64,000 bases of DNA from Enterococcus caccae ATCC BAA-1240 (GTDB taxonomy: Bacteria > Bacillota > Bacilli > Lactobacillales > Enterococcaceae), in NCBI RefSeq assembly GCF_000407145.1, contig NZ_KE136472.1, forward strand, positions 601,658-665,657, written 5' to 3'. This document shows positions 8,740 through 16,944 of this stretch, piece after piece. The notes under the pieces are model-generated. The model ran no database searches. It was not told the origin of the DNA and saw only the letters and a list, made by a program, of their open reading frames with translations. The number at the start of each line of letters is the position of its first letter. The stretch's first letter is position 1. Position numbers and translations under genes: made by a program.

Positions 8740-8753
8740 AAGGAGGAATAGGT

Positions 8754-9896
8754 GTGTTAAAGCAGTTTAAAATGACAACAAAAATCGTGACAGGTGTTGA
8801 GGCTTTGTCAACGATCCAAACTCTTTCTTTGAAAAGTGTGTTGATTATTTGTGATCCGTTTATGGAAAAAAATGGTACTGCACAGAGAATCAAACAAATG
8901 TTAGAAGAGAATAAAGTTTGCTGTAGTGTTTTTTCTGAAATTATTCCTGATCCAACGATTGATGTTGTTACAAACGGTTTAATGGCAGCAATCAACCAAA
9001 AACCAGATGGTTTGATTGCTTTAGGTGGCGGTTCGGCAATGGATGCAGCTAAGGTTATTCGTCATATTTATACAATGGCAGAAAAAAGTAGTTCAGTTCA
9101 GCTGATTTGTATCCCGACTACGAGTGGAACAGGTAGCGAAGTGACTTCCTTTGCAGTGATTTCAGATCCAACAAATCAAAGTAAATATGCTTTAGTAGAT
9201 GATCAAATGGTCCCTGATTTAGCCATTTTAGACCCAGAGTTGACTGTCAGTGTACCAAAAAGTGTTACAGCGGATACAGGAATTGATGTATTGACACATT
9301 GTCTGGAAGCATTAGCCTCAACAGAGGCGACTGATTTTACAGATGCAGCTAGTGAAAAAGCTATGAAGATTATTTGGAACGACTTAGTTGCTGTTGTGAA
9401 TAATGGGGAAGATTTGGCACTTCGAGAAAGAGTGCATAATGCTTCTTGTTTAGCTGGGATTGCTTTTAGTGAAGCTTCATTAGGAATTTGTCACAGTTTG
9501 GCTCATGCTTTAGGTGGGAAATTTCATATTCCACATGGTCGAGCTAATGCACTTTTACTACCACATGTTATTCGTTACAATGCTGGCTTGGAGCTTGACA
9601 AAGAAATACCAAGTTTAGCAATCTATCAACGAATCGCACACATTTTAGGCTTTCAAGCGGGGACGCCAAAAGCGACAGTCTATGCTCTGATCAATGGGTT
9701 AAACCGTCAATTGAAACAATTAGCCGTATCAAGTGTAATCACAGATTATGCTATTGATTCGGATGCATTTTTAGCTGCGATTCCAGAAATGGCAGTGAAA
9801 GCAATGGAAGATAAATGTACAATAACAAATCCTAGAAAACCAACCCTTCAAGAGTTAGAACAACTATACAAGAGGTTATTAAGAGGTGGTTATTAA
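8754..9896 (+). CDS. cutO: Iron-containing alcohol dehydrogenase (acetaldehyde to ethanol, NAD+ recycling)
   Basis: This is a group III, iron-dependent alcohol dehydrogenase of about 380 aa that reduces acetaldehyde to ethanol and regenerates NAD+ inside the microcompartment. The cofactor block ALGGGSAMDAAKVI, the segment PTTSGTGSEVTSFAVI and the metal-binding region with TGIDVLTHCLEAL, ICHSLAHALGG and IPHGRANALLLPHV (ligand Asp and His residues) are all visible. A GTG start at 8754 is preferred, because AGGAGG lies 7 bases upstream. The longer reading from ATG 8736 would contain that ribosome-binding site inside its codons. The stop overlaps the ATG of the next gene by 1 base. The name follows the cut loci and rests on context. 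Confidence 0.92.
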   Translation: MLKQFKMTTKIVTGVEALSTIQTLSLKSVLIICDPFMEKNGTAQRIKQMLEENKVCCSVFSEIIPDPTIDVVTNGLMAAINQKPDGLIALGGGSAMDAAKVIRHIYTMAEKSSSVQLICIPTTSGTGSEVTSFAVISDPTNQSKYALVDDQMVPDLAILDPELTVSVPKSVTADTGIDVLTHCLEALASTEATDFTDAASEKAMKIIWNDLVAVVNNGEDLALRERVHNASCLAGIAFSEASLGICHSLAHALGGKFHIPHGRANALLLPHVIRYNAGLELDKEIPSLAIYQRIAHILGFQAGTPKATVYALINGLNRQLKQLAVSSVITDYAIDSDAFLAAIPEMAVKAMEDKCTITNPRKPTLQELEQLYKRLLRGGY

Positions 9897-10453
9897 TGCA
9901 TTTTGTGACGGAAAGTGAGCTTAGAACGGATTTTCGGAAAGAGGCATTTACACAATTTTGTTTAACGAATCAGTCGCGTTTAACGCCAGGAGCGAAACAA
10001 TTTCTTTTGGATAAAAAAATTCAAATTATATCCGAAGCAGATTTGAAAAAGAATGCGGCAAAGAAACCACTTAATTCGTTAAATGGATATAAAGAAATAG
10101 TGTCCTCGGAACTGTTAGAATCAGCACTTTTAGCAATGAATTTGGAATTGAATATAAGTCAACAAATTATTGATTTAGAAAAAACACTGATTCAAGCATT
10201 GGAGCAAGAGCCATTTGACGAAGAACATTCATTAGGTGAAGCAGAAGAATTTAATTTGAATGCTGTTCATATTTTTAGTGAACAAGGAACATTACTGATC
10301 AAATTAAAGAAGGTTTATGGCATCATCCATTTAATTCAAGCGGAGTATCCTCAATATAATCAGCTATTGAGGAAAGCAAATCAGAAAATAACGGAGCTAA
10401 AAAAGCAGCTAGTAGGAGAAACGAATGAAAAGACACTCAATGAAAGCTTGTAA
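9896..10453 (+). CDS. EutT-like protein without the metal-binding cysteine motif
   Basis: The N-terminal 45 residues (FVTESELRTDFR..., then SRLTPGAKQFLLDKKIQI) resemble the start of EutT cobalamin adenosyltransferases and the related N-terminus of EutQ, where S-x-xTPxAxxxL is typical. The remainder (185 aa in all) is helical. The HX11CCX2C metal-binding motif of enteric EutT is absent and only one cysteine (Cys22) is present. Choline lysis by CutC needs no cobalamin, so an adenosyltransferase role would make little sense, and a structural or targeting role is inferred. Its 3' end overlaps the eutJ gene by 29 bases, in a different frame. Confidence 0.7.
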   Translation: MHFVTESELRTDFRKEAFTQFCLTNQSRLTPGAKQFLLDKKIQIISEADLKKNAAKKPLNSLNGYKEIVSSELLESALLAMNLELNISQQIIDLEKTLIQALEQEPFDEEHSLGEAEEFNLNAVHIFSEQGTLLIKLKKVYGIIHLIQAEYPQYNQLLRKANQKITELKKQLVGETNEKTLNESL

Positions 10454-11264
10454 TCAATTTGTTGCAGATTTTGAAAAAGTGATAAAGAAACCACTTAAAC
10501 ATTTTTCAAAAACTTATTATACTGGGGTTGATTTAGGGACAGCGTGTGTTGTGCTAGCCGTTTTAGATGAAGATTACAAACCCGTAGCAGGAGCCTATCG
10601 TTATGCTGATGTTGTGCGAGACGGCATGGTCGTTGATTATATCGGAGCCGTTGAACTTGTACGAGAACTTAAAGAAGAACTGGAACAAGAATTGAATACA
10701 GAGTTAATCTATGCGGCAGCGTCATTGCCCCCAGGAACAGATGAGTTGGACGGAGGCGCAATCAAAAATGTTGTGCAAAGTGCTGGTTTTGAATTAACAA
10801 ACTTGTTAGATGAGCCAACAGCTGCTAATCGACTATTACAAGTAACGGATGGCGCTGTCGTTGATATTGGCGGTGGAACGACAGGGATTTCCATTGTAGA
10901 AAATAGTCAAGTCATTAAAGTGGCGGATGAAGCAACTGGAGGAACACATCTATCTCTAGTAATCTCTGGAGCATACAAATTAACTTTTGAAGCTGCAGAA
11001 AAGTATAAGCAAAATAAGCAGAACCATGATGAGTTGTTACATGTTTTAAAACCAGTAATTGAAAAAATTTCATCTATTGTAATTCAACAAACAAAAGGAT
11101 ACAACGTAGATGGAATCTACTTAGTTGGTGGTACAGCTTGCTTGAAAAACATCGAAACAATTATTGAAAAAACAACGGGAATCCCAACCTATAAGCCAAC
11201 GAATCCAATGTTTGTTACACCTCTGGGAATTGCCTTAAGCTGTACCGATCAAGTTTTAACATAG
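10425..11264 (+). CDS. eutJ: EutJ-type actin/Hsp70-fold chaperone-like protein
   Basis: This 279-aa ASKHA-fold protein matches EutJ. Phosphate-1 motif is GVDLGTACVVLAVLD (residues about 33-47), phosphate-2 is AVVDIGGGTTGISIV (about 143-157) and the adenosine motif is GIYLVGGTACLKNIE (about 226-240). YRYADVVRDGMVVDYIGA and LLDEPTAANRLL are family-typical. EutJ is presumed to act as a chaperone or reactivase for microcompartment enzymes, though its client is unknown. Here cobalamin enzymes are absent, so the client would be CutC, the dehydrogenases or the shell. The ATG lies inside the end of the preceding gene, behind a GTAGGAG site. Confidence 0.92.
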   Translation: MKRHSMKACNQFVADFEKVIKKPLKHFSKTYYTGVDLGTACVVLAVLDEDYKPVAGAYRYADVVRDGMVVDYIGAVELVRELKEELEQELNTELIYAAASLPPGTDELDGGAIKNVVQSAGFELTNLLDEPTAANRLLQVTDGAVVDIGGGTTGISIVENSQVIKVADEATGGTHLSLVISGAYKLTFEAAEKYKQNKQNHDELLHVLKPVIEKISSIVIQQTKGYNVDGIYLVGGTACLKNIETIIEKTTGIPTYKPTNPMFVTPLGIALSCTDQVLT

Positions 11265-11275
11265 GAGGAAACAAA

Positions 11276-11569
11276 ATGGATTGTCGTATTATTAAATCGC
11301 CAAGTGAAGGAACATTAGCTATCTTAAATCGTCGAAAAGGATCGAAAGATAACATAGGTATCCCGGACGCAGTTGGATTAGTTCAGGGGAAACTGATAGA
11401 AATGGTATGTGCGGCAGATATTGCTGAAAAATCAGTAGGAGTAACCGTAGAAGACATTCGGGGAAGTTGTCCTCAAAATATGATTTTGTTGGCAATTTTT
11501 GGGGATACAGCTTCAGTTACTGCCGCAATGGAAGAGATCAAAAAGAAAGAAAATGATCGCTTATGGTAA
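11276..11569 (+). CDS. GrpU-like BMC-H shell protein with a cysteine at the pore
   Basis: The 97-aa protein is a BMC domain of the GrpU type, a branch seen in glycyl-radical microcompartments. It starts DCRIIKSPSEGTLAILNRR, then GIPDAVGLVQGKLIEMVCAADIAEKS and ILLAIFGDTASVTAAMEEIK. The pore-loop segment reads DIRGSCPQN, aligned with the VGGG loop of canonical hexamers, so Cys62 points to the central pore. Published work on a GrpU protein described an iron-sulfur cluster bound at the pore through such a cysteine; a similar cluster here is inference. It overlaps the vertex-protein gene by 7 bases. Confidence 0.87.
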   Translation: MDCRIIKSPSEGTLAILNRRKGSKDNIGIPDAVGLVQGKLIEMVCAADIAEKSVGVTVEDIRGSCPQNMILLAIFGDTASVTAAMEEIKKKENDRLW

Positions 11570-11826
11570 CGGCAAAATTAATGGATACGATTTGGGCGAC
11601 CCGAAAATCAGAAAAACTAAATGGATTAAAATTAATGCTCGCAGAAATTTCCGGTGGGTCCAGAGATGGTGAGAGAATGATTGTCTGTGATGTGATTGGT
11701 GCAGGCATAGGAGACCGCGTAATTATTGCAACAGGATCAGCAGCTAGACGTATGCTAGAAGATGACGAAATACCTGTTGATGCTGCAGTTATCGGAATTA
11801 TTGATGAGAGTTGTGAATCTGTTTAA
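11563..11826 (+). CDS. BMC-P pentameric vertex protein (EutN/CcmL/PduN type)
   Basis: The 87-aa protein has the EutN/CcmL fold signature: KLMDTIWATRKSEKLNGLKLMLAEI, then VCDVIGAGIGDRVIIATGSAARRML, and the tail DAAVIGIIDE. Proteins of this family form pentamers that cap the twelve vertices of the icosahedral shell, and one such gene per locus is usual. It overlaps the preceding shell gene by 7 bases with only a weak ribosome-binding site, suggesting coupled translation at a low level, consistent with the small number of pentamers needed. EutQ-like gene follows after 15 bases. Confidence 0.93.
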   Translation: MVTAKLMDTIWATRKSEKLNGLKLMLAEISGGSRDGERMIVCDVIGAGIGDRVIIATGSAARRMLEDDEIPVDAAVIGIIDESCESV

Positions 11827-11841
11827 AGAAAGTGTGACAAA

Positions 11842-12450
11842 ATGAAAAAGCTAATTTGTGCAAAAGATATTGAAACGCTTCATAGCAATGGAGATCAAGT
11901 TATTTTGATTGATAAACAAACAATTATCACACCTTCAGCTAAAGATTTGGCAGACGAATATCAGATGACTTTTAAAAATAAGGTGTCAGAGAATCTAAAA
12001 AGCTTAGATGGCACACAGGAGATAACCAAAGAGGATTTAGTGAACATGTTAAAAAAGCTATTGAATGAAGCTGGTATAACTGGTTTTGAAGATTCACCCT
12101 TTGAATACCAAAAACATAAAAATGGACTAAAAATCATTCGAGGATCGACTGTAAAACTTTCACCAATAAGTGCTACTAACGAGAATGTATGTTATCAAGA
12201 AATACTGACGTCCGAAGAAAGTAACCTTCATTTAGGTATTTTAGAAATCAATAATAGTCATTTTTGTGAAGAAGATACATTGGAGTCAATTAACCATGTG
12301 ATTAGCGGTGAACTTAGTTTGACTATAGACAAGACTACATTTAAAGCTTCTAAAGGCGATATTATATTTGTTCCTCGACATTCTGCGATCCATTGGTCTA
12401 CTCCAAATAAAGTGACTATTTTATCTGGGAAATTGAAACAAGGGGGGTAG
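11842..12450 (+). CDS. eutQ: EutQ-like cupin protein
   Basis: The 202-aa protein starts with MKKLICAKDIETLHSNGDQ and TIITPSAKDLADEY, the EutQ N-terminal motif, and ends in a cupin domain (about residues 115-200) with EINNSHFCEEDTLESINHVISGEL and KGDIIFVPRHSAIHWSTPNKV. EutQ has been reported to have acetate kinase activity and to take part in shell assembly. Here it could convert the acetyl phosphate made by PduL into acetate and ATP, which would complete substrate-level phosphorylation in the locus; no classical acetate kinase gene is seen in the operon. The family assignment is firm but the activity is inferred. Confidence 0.87.
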   Translation: MKKLICAKDIETLHSNGDQVILIDKQTIITPSAKDLADEYQMTFKNKVSENLKSLDGTQEITKEDLVNMLKKLLNEAGITGFEDSPFEYQKHKNGLKIIRGSTVKLSPISATNENVCYQEILTSEESNLHLGILEINNSHFCEEDTLESINHVISGELSLTIDKTTFKASKGDIIFVPRHSAIHWSTPNKVTILSGKLKQGG

Positions 12451-12453
12451 AAA

Positions 12454-12969
12454 ATGAGTGAAGCAATTGGCATGATTGAAACAAAGGGATTGTTGGCATT
12501 AATCGAAGCAACCGATACGATGTTAAAATCCTCTGAAGTTCATTGTTTAGGTACGAAACAGGTTGGCGGTGGGGTGAATACCGTGTTGATTTCGGGTGAT
12601 GTGGCAGCTGTTGAAACAGCTATTCAGGCTGCAACGGCTAGTGTTCAATGTCTGGGTCAAGGATTATTGACAGCAGCTCATGTGATCCCACGTCCGAATA
12701 TAGATGCTTCAGCATTTATTGATGAAGTTCATAAAGTAGAACAAAAAAAGCTTGTTGAAGAAAAGATCGAAATCAAAGTGGACGCTGAACCAATTGAATT
12801 CGGTCCAAAAGAAAACCTACGTCAAGAACTTCAACAAATGAAAGTAACGGAACTAAGAAAACTGGCTAAAGAGCAAGTAAATTTCAGCATTCCGCAAAAA
12901 AATCTCCATCGTACGAATAAAGAAAAATTGATAAAAGCACTGATTGACATTTTAATAATAGATGAATAG
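12454..12969 (+). CDS. BMC-H shell protein fused to a SAP/Rho-N-like C-terminal tail
   Basis: Residues 1-90 form a canonical BMC domain ([16 protein letters not shown], pore block KQVGGGVNTVLISGD, tail HVIPRPN). A charged linker of about 35 residues follows (VEQKKLVEEKIEIKVDAEPIE). The last 45 residues include LQQMKVTELRKLAKEQ and TNKEKLIKALIDIL, the helix-extended loop-helix pattern of SAP and Rho-N type nucleic-acid-binding motifs. EutK and PduK are also shell proteins with C-terminal extensions, and EutK ends in a possible nucleic-acid-binding domain. The tail may bind DNA or RNA, or cargo. The 171-aa gene overlaps the first possible start of the next gene by 8 bases. Confidence 0.85.
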   Translation: MSEAIGMIETKGLLALIEATDTMLKSSEVHCLGTKQVGGGVNTVLISGDVAAVETAIQAATASVQCLGQGLLTAAHVIPRPNIDASAFIDEVHKVEQKKLVEEKIEIKVDAEPIEFGPKENLRQELQQMKVTELRKLAKEQVNFSIPQKNLHRTNKEKLIKALIDILIIDE

Positions 12970-12979
12970 AGGAAGACTA

Positions 12980-14503
12980 ATGGAAATGTTCGATAAAGAC
13001 TTGCGTTCTGTCCAAGAAGCACGTGATCTGACACGTAAAGGAAAAATTGCAGCAGATCAAATTGCGACTTTTTCAGAAGAACAAATTGATAAAATTTTAC
13101 AAAATATGAAAGAAGCAGCGAGCAAATATGCCGTTGGGTTAGCGCAACGTGCTGTTGAAGAAACAGGCTTTGGTAAAGTAATGGACAAAACATATAAAAA
13201 TCATGCTGCTTCACGATTGTTGTATGACGAAATCAAAGGCGAAAAAACCATTGGAATCATCTCAGAAGACCCTAAAAAAGGAACTTTTGATGTAGCAGAG
13301 CCGGTGGGGCTAGTATTAGGAATCATTCCTTCTACTAATCCAACATCAACCGTTATTTTTAAAGCGATGATTGCATTGAAATCAAGAAATGCTATCGTCT
13401 TTTCACCACATCCAACTGCTGTCAATTGTACTAAAAAAGCAGCTGATTTATTAAATCGTGCTGCTGTTGCAGCGGGAGCTCCTGATGGAATCATTAGCTG
13501 CTTATCGATTCCCACTATGGCTGGGACGAATGAATTATTGCATGCAAAAGAAGTGAGCCTGATTATTGCAACTGGTGGTCCAGGCATGGTGAAAGCTGCC
13601 TACAGTTCAGGAAAACCAGCATTAGGTGTAGGTGCAGGAAATTCACCGGCTTATATTGAGAGAACAGCAGATGTAAAAAGTGCAGTAGCAAAAATCATTG
13701 CATCAAAAACATTCGATAATGGCACTATTTGTGCATCAGAACAATCGATTATTTGTGAAGAAGTGAATAAAAATGAAGTAATTCAAGAATTAAAAGCCCA
13801 AGGTGGCTATTTTATGACAGAGGCTGAGACTGAAAAAGTTTGCCAATTGCTGTTTAAAAATGGCTATGCAATGAATGCAAAATTCGTAGGACGTAGTGCA
13901 ATTGTGATTGCAGAAGCAGCTGGAATTACTGTTCCTGATGGGACGAAAGTCTTGATCGGTGCCCAAGGTGGTGTAGGGGCAGGCTATCCTTTATCCTTTG
14001 AAAAACTTACGACTGTCTTAGCTTTTTATGTGGTGAACAACTGGGAAGAAGCTTGTGAGTTAAGCATTCAATTGTTGCAAAATGGCATTGGACATACAAT
14101 GAGTTTGCATACAAACAATCGTGATATCGTACTAAAATTTGCAGCAAAACCTGCATCCCGTATTTTAGTGAATACAGGCGGTAGCCAAGGCGGTACAGGG
14201 ATTAGTACAGGTTTACCAATCTCATTCACCTTAGGGTGTGGGACCTTTGGCGGTAGCTCAGTGTCAGAAAATGTTGGACCTAAACATTTATTGAATATCA
14301 AGAAAGTCGCCTATGGTTTAAAAGATGTTACGACCTTAGTACAAGATGATCTAACTTTTAACTATGGAAAAAATGAAGCCCCAGAAACTTCTGAGATGAC
14401 AACAACGATTTCACAGCCAGTAGATACAAAGACAATAAAAGATACAGACGTAGAAACATTGGCAAATATGGTTCGCCAAGTCTTAGCTAGTATGAATAAC
14501 TGA
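12980..14503 (+). CDS. cutF: CoA-acylating acetaldehyde dehydrogenase of the choline microcompartment
   Basis: The enzyme oxidises acetaldehyde to acetyl-CoA with NAD+. Landmarks are SVQEARDLTRKGK, GLVLGIIPSTNPTSTVIFKA, GVGAGNSPAYIERTADV and the catalytic block FDNGTICASEQ, with Cys251 in the numbering used here. The C-terminus after residue 460 is a linker plus the amphipathic helix VETLANMVRQVLASMNN, a typical encapsulation peptide. The ATG at 12980 is chosen because AGAGGAAG lies a few bases upstream. An earlier ATG at 12962 overlaps the previous gene. It is the catalytically intact partner of the Cys-to-Pro paralogue at 2981-4420. Confidence 0.94.
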   Translation: MEMFDKDLRSVQEARDLTRKGKIAADQIATFSEEQIDKILQNMKEAASKYAVGLAQRAVEETGFGKVMDKTYKNHAASRLLYDEIKGEKTIGIISEDPKKGTFDVAEPVGLVLGIIPSTNPTSTVIFKAMIALKSRNAIVFSPHPTAVNCTKKAADLLNRAAVAAGAPDGIISCLSIPTMAGTNELLHAKEVSLIIATGGPGMVKAAYSSGKPALGVGAGNSPAYIERTADVKSAVAKIIASKTFDNGTICASEQSIICEEVNKNEVIQELKAQGGYFMTEAETEKVCQLLFKNGYAMNAKFVGRSAIVIAEAAGITVPDGTKVLIGAQGGVGAGYPLSFEKLTTVLAFYVVNNWEEACELSIQLLQNGIGHTMSLHTNNRDIVLKFAAKPASRILVNTGGSQGGTGISTGLPISFTLGCGTFGGSSVSENVGPKHLLNIKKVAYGLKDVTTLVQDDLTFNYGKNEAPETSEMTTTISQPVDTKTIKDTDVETLANMVRQVLASMNN

Positions 14504-14519
14504 TAAAGGAGTGATGAAG

Positions 14520-15182
14520 TTGGATAATTATGAAGAGTTGCTAGGAAAATTGCTGGAAAAATTAGCTGAAACAAGTCAAACGCAATCAGCAGTATCCTCT
14601 GGTCCTAAACGAATACCAGTAGGCATTTCAAATCGTCATATTCATTTATCTCAAAAAGATGTGGAGAAATTATTTGGTTATGGCTATCAACTAACGAAAC
14701 TAAAAGATCTCTCTCAACCTGGCCAATTTGCCTGTAAGGAAACAGTGATGGTGTGTGGGCCTAAAGGTGCGATTGAAAAAGTTCGTATTTTAGGTCCTGT
14801 GAGAAAACAAACACAAGTAGAAATTTTACAAAGTGATTCCTTTAAACTAGGCGTGAAGGCTCCGTTACGTTTATCAGGAGATTTAGTAGGATCAGGTAAT
14901 GTAACATTGATTGGCCCAAAAGGTTCTACCGAAATCATTGAAGGGGTAGTTGTTGCAAAACGTCATATCCATATGCTGCCTGACGAAGCAATTCAATTTG
15001 GTGTACATGACGGTGAATCTGTGACCATTGAATTTTCGGGAGAACGAGGTGGTAGTTTAAAAAATGTCATCATCAGAGCCGTTGAACATTCTGGTTTAGA
15101 ATGCCACATTGATACTGAAGAAGCAAATGCACTTGGGATAACCCCAAATACTGAAATTGTGATCAAAAAAAATAACATATAG
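14520..15182 (+). CDS. pduL: PduL-type phosphotransacylase
   Basis: PduL converts acetyl-CoA and phosphate to acetyl phosphate and recycles CoA inside the shell. The two beta-barrel zinc-binding halves are visible through RHIHL (about residue 42) and RHIHM (about residue 150), the conserved histidine pairs that hold the two zinc ions. IPVGISNRHIHLS and GPVRKQTQVEIL are family-typical. The N-terminal helix (NYEELLGKLLEKLAET) is an encapsulation-type peptide. A TTG at 14520 is preferred, with AAAGGAG 8 bases upstream; GTG 14511 and ATG 14514 lie too close to the ribosome-binding site. The final shell gene follows after 20 bases. Confidence 0.93.
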   Translation: MDNYEELLGKLLEKLAETSQTQSAVSSGPKRIPVGISNRHIHLSQKDVEKLFGYGYQLTKLKDLSQPGQFACKETVMVCGPKGAIEKVRILGPVRKQTQVEILQSDSFKLGVKAPLRLSGDLVGSGNVTLIGPKGSTEIIEGVVVAKRHIHMLPDEAIQFGVHDGESVTIEFSGERGGSLKNVIIRAVEHSGLECHIDTEEANALGITPNTEIVIKKNNI

Positions 15183-15202
15183 AATCTTAGGAGGAAATAA
15201 TA

Positions 15203-15484
15203 ATGAAATCAGATGCACTAGGAATGATCGAGACAAAAGGATTAATAGGTTCAATCGAAGCAGCAGATGCAATGGTGAAAGCGGCCAATGTATCATTGGT
15301 AGGAAAAGAATTAGTTGGTGGTGGAATTGTGACAGTTATGGTGCGCGGCGATGTTGGTGCTGTAAAAGCAGCAACAGATGCAGGTGCTGCAGCGGCACAA
15401 CGTGTAGGTGAATTATTATCTGTCCATGTAATTCCTCGTCCACACTCAGAAGTTGAGAATATCTTGCCTATTGCGCAAGCATAA
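15203..15484 (+). CDS. BMC-H hexameric shell protein (last gene of operon)
   Basis: This 93-aa canonical BMC-H protein ([47 protein letters not shown]) is almost the same as the first shell protein of the operon. The two genes bracket the locus, and both are likely to be the major facet proteins because each sits by a strong ribosome-binding site (TTAGGAGG here). Codons differ at many synonymous positions, so recent gene conversion is not evident. A terminator begins 15 bases after the stop codon. Confidence 0.96.
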   Translation: MKSDALGMIETKGLIGSIEAADAMVKAANVSLVGKELVGGGIVTVMVRGDVGAVKAATDAGAAAAQRVGELLSVHVIPRPHSEVENILPIAQA

Positions 15485-15498
15485 TAGTTTAAATTCTG

Positions 15499-15545
15499 AA
15501 AAGACGAAACACTGCTAAGGCATACGTGTTTCGTCTTTTTATTCA
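15499..15545 (+). terminator. Intrinsic terminator of the choline microcompartment operon
   Basis: A stem of 14 bp (AAAAGACGAAACAC at 15499-15512 with GTGTTTCGTCTTTT at 15526-15539) is followed by a short T-tract. It ends a transcription unit of nearly 15 kb. Confidence 0.92.
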
Positions 15546-15563
15546 CTATAGAGGAGGTACTTG

Positions 15564-16895
15564 ATGAAAAGAACAATAATTATTGGATCGAACCATGCGG
15601 GAATTGCAGCAGCTAACACATTATTAGAAAATTATCCAGATCAAGAAGTAACAATGATCGATCAAAACTCGAATCTTAGTTATTTAGGCTGCGGAACAGC
15701 GCTTTGGGTGGGGAGGCAAATTGACTCATATGAACAGTTGTTTTATACGACTAAGGAACAGTTTGAAGAAAAAGGTGCGAAAGTATACTTAGAAACAACT
15801 GTTGAAAGGATTGATTTTTACACTAAAAAAGTCTTTTGTAAAGCGAGTAATGGCACGTCCTTCTATAAAGAATATGATAAGTTGATTTTGGCAACAGGGT
15901 CAATTCCGATCACACCGCAAATACCTGGAAACACGTTAGAAAATATTCATTTTCTAAAGAAGTTCCAAGATGGACAGGCAGTGGATCAGCTAGTGAGCTT
16001 ACCTTCTATTAGAAAAGTTGCTGTTATCGGTGCTGGGTATATTGGTGTTGAAATCGCTGAAGCAATTAAACGACGGGGAAAAGAGGTACTGCTTTTCGAT
16101 GGAGCACCGCGTTCTTTATCCAACTATTACGATCCAGAGTTTACGGATGAGATGGATCATAACTTGTCTGAAAAGGGGATTGAGTTGCACTTTGATGAAA
16201 TCGCTACTGCCTATAAAGGTGTAAATAAAGTGGAAGCAATTGTAACAAATAAAGGTGAATATACTGTTGACTTAGTTATTAATGCTATTGGCTTTTTACC
16301 AAACAATACCTTAGGAAAAAACCATCTAGAGCTATTTGGAAATGGCGCTTATCTGGTTGATGAATATCAGCAAACAAGTGATCCTTCCATTTATGCTGTA
16401 GGAGATTGCGCAACACTCTACTCTAATGCATTAGGAAAAACCACGTATATTGCTTTAGCAACAAATGCTGTAAGATCAGGCATCGTTGCGGGGCATAACG
16501 TTGGTGGAACAGCGCTTGCCTCTATCGGTGTTCAAGGATCAAACGGCATTTCTATTTTTGGTTTAAATATGGTTTCCACTGGACTTTCAGTAGAAGCTGC
16601 TCAAAAACATCACATGGAAGTCTTGTATACAGATTACACTGATTTGCAAAAACCAGCATTTATGAAAGAGAATGATTCAGTTTCGATTCGAATTGTCTAT
16701 GAAAAAAACACTCGTCGTATTGTTGGCGCACAAATGTCATCACGTACAGATATTTCAATGGCAATTCATATGTTTTCTCTTGCTATACAAAAAAGAATGA
16801 CGATTGATGAATTAAAGCTTCTAGATTTATTCTTTTTACCACATTTTAATCAACCATATAATTATATTACAATGGCAGCTTTGAAAGCTGAATGA
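15564..16895 (+). CDS. NADH oxidase-like FAD/NAD flavoprotein (Nox/CoA-disulfide reductase family)
   Basis: This 443-aa pyridine-nucleotide disulfide oxidoreductase has an FAD-binding N-terminus (IIIGSNHAGIAAANTLL) and the redox-active single cysteine in SYLGCGTALWVG (about residue 42), as in water-forming NADH oxidases and NADH peroxidases. The NAD-binding block is VAVIGAGYIGVEIAEAI (about residues 150-166), followed by the FAD-binding YAVGDCATL and a dimerisation domain. It has its own GAGGAGG site with ATG at 15564 and lies just after the operon terminator. It may regenerate NAD+ under aeration. NADH peroxidase and CoA-disulfide reductase are alternatives that sequence alone does not separate. 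Confidence 0.88.
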   Translation: MKRTIIIGSNHAGIAAANTLLENYPDQEVTMIDQNSNLSYLGCGTALWVGRQIDSYEQLFYTTKEQFEEKGAKVYLETTVERIDFYTKKVFCKASNGTSFYKEYDKLILATGSIPITPQIPGNTLENIHFLKKFQDGQAVDQLVSLPSIRKVAVIGAGYIGVEIAEAIKRRGKEVLLFDGAPRSLSNYYDPEFTDEMDHNLSEKGIELHFDEIATAYKGVNKVEAIVTNKGEYTVDLVINAIGFLPNNTLGKNHLELFGNGAYLVDEYQQTSDPSIYAVGDCATLYSNALGKTTYIALATNAVRSGIVAGHNVGGTALASIGVQGSNGISIFGLNMVSTGLSVEAAQKHHMEVLYTDYTDLQKPAFMKENDSVSIRIVYEKNTRRIVGAQMSSRTDISMAIHMFSLAIQKRMTIDELKLLDLFFLPHFNQPYNYITMAALKAE

Positions 16896-16944
16896 TTCAA
16901 TCAACTTTTCAATTAATTTAAATTTTGTTAATGAGTAAGAACGG

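Noticed and set aside
9896..10453. Calling this gene a functional EutT adenosyltransferase
   Set aside because: The CCxxC metal-binding motif is absent and no cobalamin-dependent enzyme is in the operon.
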